Below, one piece after another: positions 1 to 10,650 of a stretch of 64,000 nt of DNA. Positions within the stretch are counted from its first letter, which is position 1. Each line of letters starts with the position of its first letter. The stretch lies in contig NZ_CP019288.1 of assembly GCF_009901525.1 (NCBI RefSeq), positions 1,364,001-1,428,000 on the forward strand. Reading direction: 5' to 3'. The DNA comes from Kordia antarctica. GTDB lineage: Bacteria; Bacteroidota; Bacteroidia; Flavobacteriales; Flavobacteriaceae. The notes below the pieces were generated by a model. That model did not search any database and was not told the DNA's origin. It was given only the letters and a program-made list of their open reading frames with translations. A program made the position numbers and the translations under genes.

Positions 1-4
1 ATTA

Positions 5-418
5 GTGATTTTATTAAGCTTATCTTTAAAAGTGTCTGGTCAGGATGCAAAACCAATGATAAAGGATATAAATAGCAAAACGCTCAATAAAATTCTTGCT
101 GTGGAATCCACAGACATCAATAATGATAATTTCACCGATATAGTTTATATAAAATCTGTTAATAATACTTGGTCGTTAATTGGGTACTTATATGTTTCTA
201 TAAATAATAAAAATGGTGGGTTTAAAAATCCAATTGAAATAGCTACTTTTAAGGGATTAGTTGTTAATAGTGAATCAATTATTCTTGGTGATTACAATAA
301 TGACGGGAATTTAGATATTGGTGTTATATTAACGACTGGAAACTACGGAGATAGCTTTTATTATTGGGAAGGAGATGGTAATGGCAATTTTCAAAACAAA
401 ACAACTTTCAAACAATAA
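5..418 (+). CDS. FG-GAP/VCBS-repeat protein, 5' end possibly outside window
   Basis: The reading frame is open to the window edge. The first usable start is GTG at 5, so the true start may lie upstream. The N-terminus is hydrophobic and ends VSGQ, like the tail of a Sec signal peptide. Two calcium-binding FG-GAP-type loops are visible (DINNDNFTDI near residue 38 and GDYNNDGNLDI near residue 96), followed by a third partial one (GDGNGNF). Such repeats build extracellular beta-propellers. With only about 137 residues this is either the end of a longer propeller or a small secreted protein. Specific function unknown. Confidence 0.6.
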   Translation: MILLSLSLKVSGQDAKPMIKDINSKTLNKILAVESTDINNDNFTDIVYIKSVNNTWSLIGYLYVSINNKNGGFKNPIEIATFKGLVVNSESIILGDYNNDGNLDIGVILTTGNYGDSFYYWEGDGNGNFQNKTTFKQ

Positions 419-701
419 TTAATAAAATTTATTGAAAATAAAAAAATCCTAATATCGTTGTTGGGATTTTATCTTAATAAGAATTTCCTTGGTTCTCCTA
501 AACTGAGTCTAAACTACTTAGAAAGTTTAATTCTAATAAAACAAAATTCTATAATATATAAAAGTTTGGATAATTCAATAAAATTAGTATATTCGAGCTA
601 TTGTATAATCAAGAAAGTGAATACACAAACGAATACGTTTTAGTCAAAACATAATGAATTAAAGACTTTAAAGTATTGATAATCAATATCAACATTTTTA
701 G

Positions 702-753
702 TCGCTGGGTTCATAACCCGGAGGTCACGAGTTCAATTCTCGTTCTCGCTACA
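702..753 (+). tRNA. tRNA-Met(CAU) 3' fragment
   Basis: The sequence folds as the 3' two thirds of a tRNA. The anticodon stem is CTGGG/CCCGG around loop TTCATAA (anticodon CAT), followed by the five-base variable loop AGGTC, a T-arm ACGAG-TTCAATT-CTCGT, and the 3' acceptor strand TCTCGCT followed by ACA. No D-arm and no matching 5' acceptor strand (it would be AGCGAGA) occur upstream, so it cannot be a complete tRNA. A 3' tRNA fragment with its own terminator is the usual product of site-specific integration into a tRNA gene (attL/attR), so this is best read as an attachment-site remnant. Confidence 0.75.
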
Positions 754-756
754 ACG

Positions 757-791
757 AAACCCATTGAAAATCAATGGGTTTCATCTTTTTT
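757..791 (+). terminator. Rho-independent terminator behind tRNA fragment
   Basis: A perfect 11-bp stem (AAACCCATTGA / TCAATGGGTTT) with a 3-base loop is followed by CATCTTTTTT. It sits directly behind the tRNA fragment, as expected for a tRNA gene terminator. Confidence 0.85.
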
Positions 792-973
792 AAGCACTAC
801 CTCTTCTCAAAAAAAGTATCTTTTTTAAATTACTTAATATTATATGAATCTCTTAATCAATAATTTACAAGTATAGACTTTAAGAATAAAAGCTTCTTTT
901 TGAATATTTCTACATTTCTCACTGCTTTAGTTACTACACTTTCATCAGTGTTATCTCTTCTCAGGTTTTCACC

Positions 974-1005
974 TTTACATGTTTACATGTTTACATGTTT
1001 ACATT
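974..1005. repeat. 8-bp tandem repeat TTTACATG, about four copies
   Basis: Four near-perfect copies of TTTACATG lie about 60 bp downstream of the stop codon of the minus-strand NRPS-like gene. No function is evident. The copy number could vary by slippage. Confidence 0.7.
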
Positions 1006-1062
1006 GATTCTATTAAAATGCTCAATACAGGCGTTATCAAATGTCAATTATAAAATAAGCTT

Positions 1063-4000
1063 TCACTCCAAATCAACAGGAGAAAGTACATGCTGTCGCT
1101 GATCTACAATTCGTCCAATAAGCCATATAAATGCCTCCACTTGTCCATTTAACACACAGGTTCCATTACAAATGCTATTTAGCAATCCTTGTACATCCGA
1201 TGATTGCAAAGCGGAAACTGCATCTTTATCAGTAAGAAGCAATGAACAAGAAGGCAAATCAGAAACCTTGTGAGTACTCAATGTGACGTTTCCATCTTTA
1301 ACCAAAATTGTAATTGGCTCAGAATGCTCTGAAATACTAACAGCTATGGCGAGATTTGGAGTTGGAACAGAAACTTCAGCTATCGATTCTTCTAGATAAG
1401 CAGCGAATGCATTTGCCCAAACCTCAACATCAGCGCGCGTTATATTTGAGTCCTTCACTTCATCATTTGTTGCAGCAAGTTGCGCATCCACTTCACGTTC
1501 CGCTTCGATGAGCGCTTCTAGCGTTTTGTCAACGTCTTCACGTGTATGAGCTGCCGAACAAATAAGTCGTAAGCGTCCGCGTCCGCTTTCCACAATTGGA
1601 TAAGTCACTGCCGATGTTTGAATGCCACGCTGATATAAACCTTGTACTATTGCGTAAAGTTTATCCTTGTCGCTAAAATGAGGCGTGATAATGGGTCCGT
1701 CTCCAGTTCCCAAATCATATCCTGCATCTTCGAATCGCTGGCGCATGTAACGCGTTGTATCCCACAATCGCTCACGCAATGCGTCATCAGAACGAAGGCG
1801 TCGCAATGCCGTAAGTGCTGCTGCTATATCCGCTGGACTAACAGTAGCTTGAAAGATGTAAGCTCTGGAAGACGATTTCATAAGGTCAACATGTTCTTGG
1901 CTAGCCGCAACAACTCCGCCAAGACTACCTAAAGCTTTGCTGAGTGTTGTCATGATGAAATCCACTTCTTCAGTAACGCCTTGAGCAGCACAAATACCAG
2001 CTCCACCTTTACCATAAAAGCCAAAAGAATGCGCTTCGTCCACTAAAACGAGTGCGTTATATTTTTTTGCCGTTCGCACAATTTCTGCAACTGGAGCAGC
2101 ACCTTCACCCATACTATATACACCTTCTAAAACCACTAGAATACTATGATATGGAGATACTTCCGACTCAAGGACAGCCTCCAAATCAGATACATTGTTG
2201 TGTTGGAATGTCCTAATTGTCGCACCGCAAAGACGAGCACCATCAACAATGGAAGCGTGACAGAGCTGATCGATAACTACAACATCGTTTTTCCCCAGAA
2301 TCCCTGCAATTGCTCCGACATTGGCTGTGTATCCTGTCGGAAATAAACAAGCACTAGGCTTTCCTACTAAATCGGCAAACTCTGCTTCGAATTCCAAGTG
2401 TTGATTGGTCATACCTGACGCTGCCGCAGAAGTTCCCATTCCGGTACCAAAACGTGCTAAGGCGATAGAAGCTTCATCAATGACTTTTTGATCACGATTC
2501 AAACCAAGGTACAGATTGGTCGTCCAAATAACCGCTTCTTGTTCTTCATCATTGTAAGCATCGCCAACGATACCTCTAGTGCCACTTCCAGTTCGCAATA
2601 CTTTACTATACGGATTTCTGCGATTGTCGTTCACCATACGTAAGACTTCTTGAACCAGCTTGCTCTTATCTGTAACGCTCCATGAAGGTGCTTTCGCAGC
2701 CTGAAATGTCGGATGACTAGACTGAATATGTGTTTGGAAACTAGCAAGTGAATCCGCAGCGACACTAGGAAGTTTATCTGCTGAATTTGTATCGATTCCA
2801 CTTCCCGTCTTATTAATTATATAATTGATTAGTGCATTTGGAGTAGCATTTTCAAGAATCGCTTGCGCTGATAATTTTTGACCTAATGATTTACTAAGTC
2901 TACTACTCAATTCCAATATCGATAACGAGTCAATACCAAGTTCATCAAATGAATCGTTTGGTAATACTTTTGCTGGATTACCTAGATTAAGAATAGTAGC
3001 TACTTGACCTTGAATAATGGATAGTATTGTTACCTTTTGTTCGTTGTTTGAACCTACTAAACGCTGTATCAAATTATTTTCAGCACTTGGATTTACTACA
3101 ACTGTTTCTTGTTTTAAACGTATTTCTTCTTCTAGATTCATGAGTTTCTTACGATCGAGTTTGTCATTGGGTAACAGCGGCAACGCTTCTAGATGCTTCA
3201 CAACTTGCGGAACCATATATTTTGGCAATCGTTCAGATAGATAAGATTTAATTCTCGTCTGTGTTACCGATTCATCACGACTTACCACATAAACTATCAG
3301 TATTTTTTGACCAATTCCTCCATCTACGGCTGCCGCCGCTGCTGCGTCAACACCTTCCATTGATTCAAGTGTAGACTCAATTTCTTCAAGTTCAATTCGA
3401 TAGCCTCTGATTTTTACTTGTTGATCGACTCTGCCAAGAAATTCGATTTCTCCATTTTCTGTCCAGCGACATAAATCGCCTGTTTTATACAACCGATTAT
3501 CTGGAATCAAATCACTAGGTTCCATCTCAATGAAACGTTCTTTAGTCTTTTCTTCATCGTACAAATATCCTCGTGCAAGTTTATTTCCTGCAAGGTATAA
3601 TTCTCCTGCAGTTCCAACAGAAACAGGTTGCATAGCATCATCTAAAATATATGCGCGTGAGTTTGTCACCGACTTTCCAATTGTAACAACCTCAGTACCA
3701 GAAGGAACTTCGGCAATAGTTGAATAAACAGTATCTTCAGTAGGACCATATGCGTTTAATACTCGTAAATCTGGCTTTAGTGCATACACTTGTTCAACCA
3801 ATGAGCGTTTGAGCGCTTCGCCTCCAAAAACTAAACATTTTATTCCTTTCGGTAATTTTTCTGTCGCCAGTAATGCTTGCATTGATGACGCAACCATGAC
3901 GCATGTTATGATCTGATCTGATGCAGGAAGTTTTGTTAAGTCTAATGCATTTTTCGCTAGAATTATAGTGCCACCAAGCGATAGCGTTCCCATAATTTCT

Positions 4001-4638
4001 AGCACCGAAGTATCAAAACAAACTGATGCGCCAGCAAATACTCCTTTTAGTTCTTCATCACTGAATAGTTCGCGCATAGATTGACTCATGGACACAATAC
4101 TACTGTGCTCGACAGCGACTCCTTTTGGTTTTCCCGTTGAACCTGAGGTATAAATTACATATGCTAAATCGTTCGCAGATGGATGTACCGAACTATCCGA
4201 ATGATTCCCTAATTCATTGATCCAAATTAATTCATTCACTTCATTACATAGCTTGGCTGATTTGTCAGTATCAACAATAGCAGCCACAGCACGAGAATTT
4301 TTCAACATGTATCGAATCCGATCTTGTGGATATGCAGGATCTAATGGCACATATGCGCATCCGGCTTGCATGACGCCAATTAGCGTAGCAACGAGTTCCC
4401 AAGAGCGATTCATACACACTCCGACTAACGAACCTGTTTTTATACCACGATTTTTGAGTTCTCCGGAAACCTCATTCACTCGTTTCATGAGAAGTTTATA
4501 GTCAATTTTTGTCTCGCCGTCGATAATTGCTATTCGTTCTGGATGTTTTAGCAGTTGCCTCACAATGAGTTCACAGATTGTTGTTTCTAAATTATCGTTA
4601 GTTTTTTGAGCTATTTTTTTCTCTTTTATTTTAACCAT
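1063..4638 (-). CDS. NRPS-like adenylation-carrier-alpha-oxoamine synthase
   Basis: 1191 residues with three clear modules. Residues ~15-500 are an NRPS adenylation domain with core motifs [44 protein letters not shown] and NDKLDRKKL. Residues ~540-615 are a peptidyl carrier domain with the phosphopantetheine serine in LGIDSLS. Residues ~690-1060 are a PLP-dependent alpha-oxoamine synthase (8-amino-7-oxononanoate/5-aminolevulinate synthase family), with VDEAHSFG and the PLP-lysine segment [11 protein letters not shown]. The last ~110 residues resemble a small SCP2-like domain, weakly supported. The likely chemistry is activation of an amino or carboxylic acid as a carrier thioester, then decarboxylative condensation with a second amino acid to give an aminoketone. 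There is no condensation or thioesterase domain and no biosynthetic neighbour. The gene looks somewhat richer in G+C than its surroundings, suggesting transfer. Substrate unknown. Confidence 0.88.
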   Translation of the reverse strand: MVKIKEKKIAQKTNDNLETTICELIVRQLLKHPERIAIIDGETKIDYKLLMKRVNEVSGELKNRGIKTGSLVGVCMNRSWELVATLIGVMQAGCAYVPLDPAYPQDRIRYMLKNSRAVAAIVDTDKSAKLCNEVNELIWINELGNHSDSSVHPSANDLAYVIYTSGSTGKPKGVAVEHSSIVSMSQSMRELFSDEELKGVFAGASVCFDTSVLEIMGTLSLGGTIILAKNALDLTKLPASDQIITCVMVASSMQALLATEKLPKGIKCLVFGGEALKRSLVEQVYALKPDLRVLNAYGPTEDTVYSTIAEVPSGTEVVTIGKSVTNSRAYILDDAMQPVSVGTAGELYLAGNKLARGYLYDEEKTKERFIEMEPSDLIPDNRLYKTGDLCRWTENGEIEFLGRVDQQVKIRGYRIELEEIESTLESMEGVDAAAAAAVDGGIGQKILIVYVVSRDESVTQTRIKSYLSERLPKYMVPQVVKHLEALPLLPNDKLDRKKLMNLEEEIRLKQETVVVNPSAENNLIQRLVGSNNEQKVTILSIIQGQVATILNLGNPAKVLPNDSFDELGIDSLSILELSSRLSKSLGQKLSAQAILENATPNALINYIINKTGSGIDTNSADKLPSVAADSLASFQTHIQSSHPTFQAAKAPSWSVTDKSKLVQEVLRMVNDNRRNPYSKVLRTGSGTRGIVGDAYNDEEQEAVIWTTNLYLGLNRDQKVIDEASIALARFGTGMGTSAAASGMTNQHLEFEAEFADLVGKPSACLFPTGYTANVGAIAGILGKNDVVVIDQLCHASIVDGARLCGATIRTFQHNNVSDLEAVLESEVSPYHSILVVLEGVYSMGEGAAPVAEIVRTAKKYNALVLVDEAHSFGFYGKGGAGICAAQGVTEEVDFIMTTLSKALGSLGGVVAASQEHVDLMKSSSRAYIFQATVSPADIAAALTALRRLRSDDALRERLWDTTRYMRQRFEDAGYDLGTGDGPIITPHFSDKDKLYAIVQGLYQRGIQTSAVTYPIVESGRGRLRLICSAAHTREDVDKTLEALIEAEREVDAQLAATNDEVKDSNITRADVEVWANAFAAYLEESIAEVSVPTPNLAIAVSISEHSEPITILVKDGNVTLSTHKVSDLPSCSLLLTDKDAVSALQSSDVQGLLNSICNGTCVLNGQVEAFIWLIGRIVDQRQHVLSPVDLE

Positions 4639-5113
4639 CTATTACTTTTTTTTAAAAATTGATTAGTTTGATTTTAAAAAGTAAATGAATTGGGGAACTA
4701 GTCGTTTTTTAGTTCTTCATGCAATGAAGTTAATGTGAAAAGACTAAAAAGTATACTACTAGTTTATATACATAACTTTTGTATTCTTAAACAACCATCT
4801 AGATTCGCTAAGAATTATTTATATGTTTAAAAATACAAATTTTTCCGAAAAGAAAACTTACCCTTTTAAAATTTCAAGTATTTTTTCTGTGTTTAAAAAT
4901 CTGTACGGTGAATGTAGTGGTGGAAATGAGTCTGTTTTATTGAAAGATGTTACGTCGCTCCGCTGTTAGAATCAAGAATTTAGATTTGATTCTAACTATC
5001 TGATAAACGGATATATTTTTGATCCAATTAGATGTAATAGACAAAATAGTTGGTAATTGATTTTCAATAGTTTTCATTTTTTGAAACATAATATCTTATC
5101 AAAAAAAGTAGTT
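4639..5113. other. Intergenic region upstream of NRPS-like gene
   Basis: 475 bp between two minus-strand genes. It must contain the promoter of the NRPS-like gene, but I see no clear TAnnTTTG element on the minus strand. The only structured element is the inverted repeat at 4965-4996. No ORF is convincing. Confidence 0.5.
4965..4996. repeat. 11-bp perfect inverted repeat
   Basis: GTTAGAATCAA and its reverse complement TTGATTCTAAC are separated by 10 bases. There is no T-tract, so it is not a standard terminator. A similar imperfect palindrome starting GTTAGAATCAAG occurs near 52838, so it probably belongs to a dispersed repeat family. Confidence 0.65.
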
Positions 5114-8100
5114 TCAACCTTCGTTTTTAACAAACAGCAATCTCGGCAACACAATTTTATATTCTTTTTCTTCTTCTTTATCATACCAAAAGACAAGATA
5201 TTCAACAGAACCACTTACCATTTGATACCCATCTTTTTCAAAAGTAACGTGTGTCTTTTCCATAAAACCTTTTGAAAAAAGTGATATATTTCCAATATTC
5301 AACTTTGCCAATCCTAAAGCTTCGTTTGTTGGAAACTTTACGATATCTCTTTTTAATTGCTCTCCGGACGTTAATCTTGAAATTCTATAAGGCGCGCCAT
5401 ATCCTTTTTGAGATTTTAAGTAAATATCTTTGTGTCCTAAAACCATTTCAAAAGACGAAGGTTGTTGCGTAGTTCCTTCAAAGTGTATTTTTTCTAATGC
5501 GTTATTTCTAAATTCATCAAAAAAGTTGCCATTACAATGTAATTGTAGACTTAGTTTTGCGCGTGAACAACCAACATATAATACTCGTTTTGCTTCTGCT
5601 GAGTCAAATTTATAATCTTCCAATAATACATATACATGATCAAATTCTTTTCCTTTTGCTTTGTGCATCGTTGCAATAACAATTGCCTTGTTATCTATAT
5701 TTACAGCATCTTGCATTTTAATTTCACGTATATAATCGTACCAATCTACCAATAATTTACTTTTTGGATAACTCTGTTCAAACCGATAAAAAATAGCCAT
5801 ACACGTTTGTAAATGAATACTCGTTGCGTGGTTTGCTTCAAAACTCTTTTTCGCTTCATTCCAAAAAGTATCCAAAATAAATCCAGCTTCGTTTTTGTCT
5901 TTTTTTAAATACTCAGTAAACGTCCGTATTTCATACAAATCTGCAAGTCTGAAACCATCCAATCCTGTAATTAATTTTGTTTTCTGTCCAGCACTTTTCA
6001 GGAATGTTTGTACCAATAAAGCTTGTTTGTTTGTTCTGACTAAAACTGCTCTTGTTCCTGGATAATTGTCAGTTATCAACCTATTTACAAGTGATTGTTC
6101 CAAGTATTTAGAAGTATATCGAATCAATTTTATGTTAGAAACAATAGCTTCTTTAACAGGTTGTAATGTTTTTGTTTTTAACCGAATGGGTATTTTTTCT
6201 AATATTTCATTATTAAACTGTACAATGTGCGAACTACTTCTGTAATTTTTAATCAAAGTATACGGTGTAGCATTGTATGTATTTAAAAAATTCATCATGT
6301 GATTGTTTGATGAACCTCTAAAACCATAAATATTCTGGTCGTCATCCCCCACAGCAATCACTCTAATGTTTCCAGCTTTTTTGATTATTAATTGTATCAA
6401 TTCCCATTCGTCAGCACTTACATCTTGAAATTCATCTAATAACAAGACACTTTTATTTTCTATGGAAGTGATATCAATTTCTTCCTCTTTTATTGCTTTG
6501 ATACAATCTTTAATGACGTTTTGAGACTTTTCTAAATCGCCCAATTGTCCTAATAATTGAAAACAAAACCCGTGAAATGTGGTTATTTTTATAAATCGAG
6601 CATATTCTGGGACTAATTTAATGGCTCTATCTTTAAATTCTAAAGAAGCAGCTTTGGAGAATGTCAGCATCAAAAATTGTTCAGGTTTTATGTCTTCTAA
6701 CAATAATAAACTGGCAATTTTATGTACTAAGACTTTCGTTTTTCCACTTCCTGGACCAGCTAGAACAAGAATGTTTTTTGAACTTCCGTCATTTACAATT
6801 TTTGTTTGATCGACATCTAATTCGCCCAAAATTTCTTTTAAACGCTTCGGACTTACAGGTCTACTAATTTCGTTTTTTCTACGCGGAAAATACGTTGCCA
6901 AAAATCGTTCATAAGGCAGTTTAAAATACTTGTCAACAAACGATAACGCATCTTTATAATTTTGAAGTCTGAGTTTAGCATATTCACCAACAATGTGTAT
7001 TTGCTGCGTTTTATGCATATAATGCGTTTCCATTTTACTGTAATTATCTTTTGTAAATCGTGGAATGGAATCATCGATATCTTCAATATTCAATCGGTTG
7101 TAAAAAACCATAAAACCGCCTTCTAACTGTATGGATTTTATTTGATTGAGATACAGCAATGCGCGTTCATATTGCTTCATATCATAATTCTTAGTTGCTC
7201 CAAGAAGATCCGAAGTTTCGTTTTTCTCTTTCAATTCCAACATGGAAAAACCAACAGGTAAATCTCTCTTTTCCTTATTAGTCTGCTTATCTAGTTGCTT
7301 TTTGTAGAGTTTCTTTAAAATCTTAATAACATCAACAGCCAATTCATGTCGCCACTCAATATCTTCTGTAATAGCTTCGTGATCTTTGACTTCAATTTTA
7401 TACGTTTCTGTATCTCTATTGACACGCCTTTTTTGAATAAAATTTCGAATTTCCCAATAATTAAGAATATTTTTTATATCGCTAATCGACGTTTTTTCAA
7501 CATCGGAATCCATCAAACACTGATTCAATTCACGCAAAGAAATAGTTATATCTTTTTTGATGAATTGTTGCAATGCTTTTTCAATAACTAAATAGCGTTG
7601 CAGAATGTTTTTTGAACCATTTGACGATTGAACCAAACTAATGAAAGCCGTTAAATCTCGTGCGTCGCCTAAAATTTTTAAATTTCTAAGAATTTCAATG
7701 ACATCGTTAATTTCTTGAAGCTTTAAACCTGTTCGCTCCGATAAATAATCAATTCTACATTCATCATCTTTTATAATTCGTTGTAAAACTTTAGCGCAAT
7801 GTTCAAACTGATTTTCAGATACTAAAGGACTTTTTTTCAATCTAACAAGTGCTTTATCTAAATTTGAAACCAATAAACTATTCGCATAAACACTCGAAGA
7901 ATTCTGTTTTCGTTTTAAAAACCCTTGGTCTTCCAACGCAGCAATCGATGTTTTTACTTTGCCTTCTAAATCTTTAATTTCCGTGTCCCAACCTGCTTTT
8001 TGCGCAATTTGTAAAGCAGATTTACTAATATTTTTATTCGTTCTATATTTTGATATATATTTTAAAGCTTGCCAAACTTGTTGAATTTCTTTTTGATTGA

Positions 8101-9943
8101 TTTTTGTTTGTTGTAAGAGACTAAAATGCTTGTTTAAATCATCTTCATTAAACAACACATAACACTTTGCTTCTATTTTTTCGTCTCTTCCTGCACGACC
8201 AGCTTCTTGTGTGTAATTCTCTAAAGAATCTGAAATATTATAATGAATCACAGATTTTACATCTTCTTTATCAACGCCCATTCCGAAGGCAGAAGTGGCT
8301 ACAATGATATTTTTGTCATTATTCATAAAAGCGTCCATGTGAAGCTTTTTGACATCTTTGTTTAGCTTTCCGTGGAAATATGTAACCTCAAATCCTCGCT
8401 TTTGAATTGCTTCATGAATTTCTTCCACTCTTTTAGTTCTTGAAGCATAAATAATGGCAGGTTTTTCGCAATCTTCCAACAATGAAAGTAACTTGCTCAT
8501 TTTATGATTCGGATCTTTTATGTCAATGACTTCATATTTTAGATTGACACGATTTGCTCTTGTTACATATTCTGTAAGTTGAATGTTTAATTTTGATTGA
8601 AAATAGGCTTTTATATCTTCAATTACTTGCGGTTTTGCCGTTGCTGTAAAACAAGAAACAGGAATTTTTCCAGAAGTTTCTGCTAATTGCAAGTTTTTTA
8701 TGAACTCAGCGATGTATAAATAATCGACTCTAAAATCTTGTCCCCAAGAAGAAAAACAATGTGCTTCATCAATCACAAATCGGGCAATAGAACGCTGTTG
8801 CAATATTCGTAAAATGGTTGGCGAACGCAACGATTCAGGAGAAATATATAGTATTTGGGCATTTCCATTTTCTACACGCTCAATCGCATCTTGACGCTCC
8901 AAAGGCGATAATAATCCGTTAATCGCAATTGCTTTTGTTATCCCAAACTTTTTTTCCAAATTATCAACCTGGTCTTTCATTAAGGAAACCAACGGAGAAA
9001 TGACAACGGTTAATTGTCGAGACAACGCGCCTTTCATCAAAGCAGGCAATTGAAACGTTAATGATTTTCCGCCACCAGTAGGAAAAACGGCTACGAAAGA
9101 TGCTGCGCCAAGTCCGGCAGTTACGGTTTGTTGTTGTAGACTCACGATTTCCTCAGCATCAAAACTTCTAAAATTATCATAGCCAAAATAGGCATATAAC
9201 GCTTTCCGCGGATTTAACTTAGCGTTACAATAGGTACAGTTTGAATCTCCACAATATTTAAATCGAATTTCATCTAAAATAGCTTGTGTTTTAGGAAATG
9301 TTTTCCGAACCCAATTCGGTAAAATAGCATTTTCTTTGGCACTAATTAATGCAAGTACATACGCGAGTTCTTTTGGATTGTTTCTGGCAATTTGAGTGAT
9401 GTCTGAACTAACACATATTGTATCTTTAAAAAGTGCTTTTAGTGTAGTGTTTGAAAGTGTTGTTTCGGTTTGAAAGTTGACCGATTGCAAGAATCCTTTG
9501 TACGAAGCTGAATTGGAAAGTAATATTCCGTACAGTTGTTTTAAGTCATACGGAAGTTCATTGAATTTATTTTGTTCTTCATTTAGTAATTCTTCCGTAA
9601 GGATACAATCGGAAAGTGGATTGTTATAATCGCTATCATTTACAATTTTATAGCCTTTTACAAGTTTGTGATACGGATTTTCATTAAATAAGATTGGCGA
9701 CCAAAGTAATGTATCTACTATTTTTTTGTGCTGAAAAATTTCGTTTCCTAACACTTTTTCCAACAACGGAATGTCATGCGCTAAAATATTATGTCCGCAA
9801 ATATATTCTGCGGCAATAATAAAAGGTTTTAATTCCGCAACGGAACTTGTGTGCAATTTTTGCGTGCCAAACAACGCACCAACATCTTTGATTTTGCCTT
9901 GTAGCGTAGTTTCAATATCTATGTACAGAATCTTTTTTTCCAT
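5114..9943 (-). CDS. Exonuclease-RecQ-UvrD fusion helicase
   Basis: 1609 residues combining three DNA-processing modules. Residues 1-~150 look like a DEDD-family 3'-5' exonuclease (YIDIETT, GHNILAHDIPLL, DTLLWSP, LSDC). A cysteine cluster CGDSNCTYC at ~231-239 may bind zinc. Residues ~260-650 are a RecQ-type SF2 helicase (PTGGGKS ~288, DEAHCFSSWGQDFR ~391, QEAGRAGRD). Residues ~1050-1500 are a UvrD/PcrA-type SF1A helicase (AGPGSGKT, LLDEFQDVSADEW, GDDDQNIYGFRGS, TMHKAKGKEFD, LYVGCSRA). All ATPase motifs look intact, so both motors are probably active. RecQ-UvrD fusions are, to my knowledge, found elsewhere in Bacteroidota. The role is presumably repair or recombination. It is a lone gene, not in an evident operon. 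Confidence 0.9.
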   Translation of the reverse strand: MEKKILYIDIETTLQGKIKDVGALFGTQKLHTSSVAELKPFIIAAEYICGHNILAHDIPLLEKVLGNEIFQHKKIVDTLLWSPILFNENPYHKLVKGYKIVNDSDYNNPLSDCILTEELLNEEQNKFNELPYDLKQLYGILLSNSASYKGFLQSVNFQTETTLSNTTLKALFKDTICVSSDITQIARNNPKELAYVLALISAKENAILPNWVRKTFPKTQAILDEIRFKYCGDSNCTYCNAKLNPRKALYAYFGYDNFRSFDAEEIVSLQQQTVTAGLGAASFVAVFPTGGGKSLTFQLPALMKGALSRQLTVVISPLVSLMKDQVDNLEKKFGITKAIAINGLLSPLERQDAIERVENGNAQILYISPESLRSPTILRILQQRSIARFVIDEAHCFSSWGQDFRVDYLYIAEFIKNLQLAETSGKIPVSCFTATAKPQVIEDIKAYFQSKLNIQLTEYVTRANRVNLKYEVIDIKDPNHKMSKLLSLLEDCEKPAIIYASRTKRVEEIHEAIQKRGFEVTYFHGKLNKDVKKLHMDAFMNNDKNIIVATSAFGMGVDKEDVKSVIHYNISDSLENYTQEAGRAGRDEKIEAKCYVLFNEDDLNKHFSLLQQTKINQKEIQQVWQALKYISKYRTNKNISKSALQIAQKAGWDTEIKDLEGKVKTSIAALEDQGFLKRKQNSSSVYANSLLVSNLDKALVRLKKSPLVSENQFEHCAKVLQRIIKDDECRIDYLSERTGLKLQEINDVIEILRNLKILGDARDLTAFISLVQSSNGSKNILQRYLVIEKALQQFIKKDITISLRELNQCLMDSDVEKTSISDIKNILNYWEIRNFIQKRRVNRDTETYKIEVKDHEAITEDIEWRHELAVDVIKILKKLYKKQLDKQTNKEKRDLPVGFSMLELKEKNETSDLLGATKNYDMKQYERALLYLNQIKSIQLEGGFMVFYNRLNIEDIDDSIPRFTKDNYSKMETHYMHKTQQIHIVGEYAKLRLQNYKDALSFVDKYFKLPYERFLATYFPRRKNEISRPVSPKRLKEILGELDVDQTKIVNDGSSKNILVLAGPGSGKTKVLVHKIASLLLLEDIKPEQFLMLTFSKAASLEFKDRAIKLVPEYARFIKITTFHGFCFQLLGQLGDLEKSQNVIKDCIKAIKEEEIDITSIENKSVLLLDEFQDVSADEWELIQLIIKKAGNIRVIAVGDDDQNIYGFRGSSNNHMMNFLNTYNATPYTLIKNYRSSSHIVQFNNEILEKIPIRLKTKTLQPVKEAIVSNIKLIRYTSKYLEQSLVNRLITDNYPGTRAVLVRTNKQALLVQTFLKSAGQKTKLITGLDGFRLADLYEIRTFTEYLKKDKNEAGFILDTFWNEAKKSFEANHATSIHLQTCMAIFYRFEQSYPKSKLLVDWYDYIREIKMQDAVNIDNKAIVIATMHKAKGKEFDHVYVLLEDYKFDSAEAKRVLYVGCSRAKLSLQLHCNGNFFDEFRNNALEKIHFEGTTQQPSSFEMVLGHKDIYLKSQKGYGAPYRISRLTSGEQLKRDIVKFPTNEALGLAKLNIGNISLFSKGFMEKTHVTFEKDGYQMVSGSVEYLVFWYDKEEEKEYKIVLPRLLFVKNEG

Positions 9944-10177
9944 ATAGTATATTCAGTACGCATGCTTTTATAGTAATTGTACTGTGAACTATCCTGTCTG
10001 TATTGACATAGGGGAATTGATAGTGTTTTTTATGTCGGTTTATTATTTTCTAACTTATACCAATTATCACTTTAAAATCCATTTGGTAGTATTGTAAGCC
10101 AAGTTAGCAAAAAGAAGTGAGTTTTCTATTTTTGAGAAAGAATTTTCAATAAAACAAACATATTTGAGTGTATACTT

Positions 10178-10627
10178 TTAGTAAGATACTCTAGTTTCAA
10201 ACGGATTGGACCATTTTGAAGCGATTCCGATAGCAGGAATGATTGCTGCGTAGACTTCTAATTTTCTTTTGAGATATGTTCTATGATTTTCTGGAAGCGA
10301 ACCCAATTTTAAAGCCATTGCTACGTCTATAGTTATTGTGTCTTCTTGTGCTTTTACAGCAACCGATTCCGTACCTAAAAAATCATCATTTCGTCCATCT
10401 TGATTGATGGTAAATACTTTGGTATCGTCCCAATTTGATATGATTACAGGAACGTCTAATTTTCCTTTTATATCGTATACGAATAAGTGTAGTAAGTATT
10501 CCATGTTTAATGCAACATCAAGTGCATGAAATTTTATGGTTACTTCTACATTGATATCATTGATATCGTCTCCTATTATGATTTCTTCAGGAATGTCTTC
10601 TAGTTGAACTGATTCTATTTTAGCCAT
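10178..10627 (-). CDS. Hypothetical protein, 149 aa
   Basis: I do not recognise a family. The sequence is acidic, has no signal peptide or membrane segment, and alternates hydrophobic and polar residues (VEVTIKFHALDVALNMEYLLHLFVYDI), suggesting a beta-sandwich. The start ATG at 10627 is 23 bp downstream of the LapA-like gene stop on the same strand, so the two may be co-transcribed. Confidence 0.6.
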   Translation of the reverse strand: MAKIESVQLEDIPEEIIIGDDINDINVEVTIKFHALDVALNMEYLLHLFVYDIKGKLDVPVIISNWDDTKVFTINQDGRNDDFLGTESVAVKAQEDTITIDVAMALKLGSLPENHRTYLKRKLEVYAAIIPAIGIASKWSNPFETRVSY

Positions 10628-10650
10628 TTTGTTGGTTTTGGATTGTTTAT

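Larger units (their letters stand above)
419..1062. other. Gene-poor stretch with tRNA fragment and repeats
   Basis: No convincing protein gene lies here. The stretch holds a short perfect inverted repeat (TATTGATAATCAATA, 674-688), a tRNA-Met 3' fragment with its terminator, and an 8-bp tandem repeat near 974-1005. A 61-codon frame at 458-643 starts with TTG and has no protein-like features. The content fits the edge of an integrated or deleted element. Confidence 0.5.

Noticed and set aside
458-643. 61-codon plus-strand ORF beginning with TTG
   Set aside because: Low-complexity sequence in an AT-rich gap, no RBS, domain or signal peptide; runs up to the tRNA fragment.
702-753. Complete functional tRNA-Met
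   Set aside because: No D-arm or 5' acceptor strand can be found within 60 bp upstream; only the 3' part is present.
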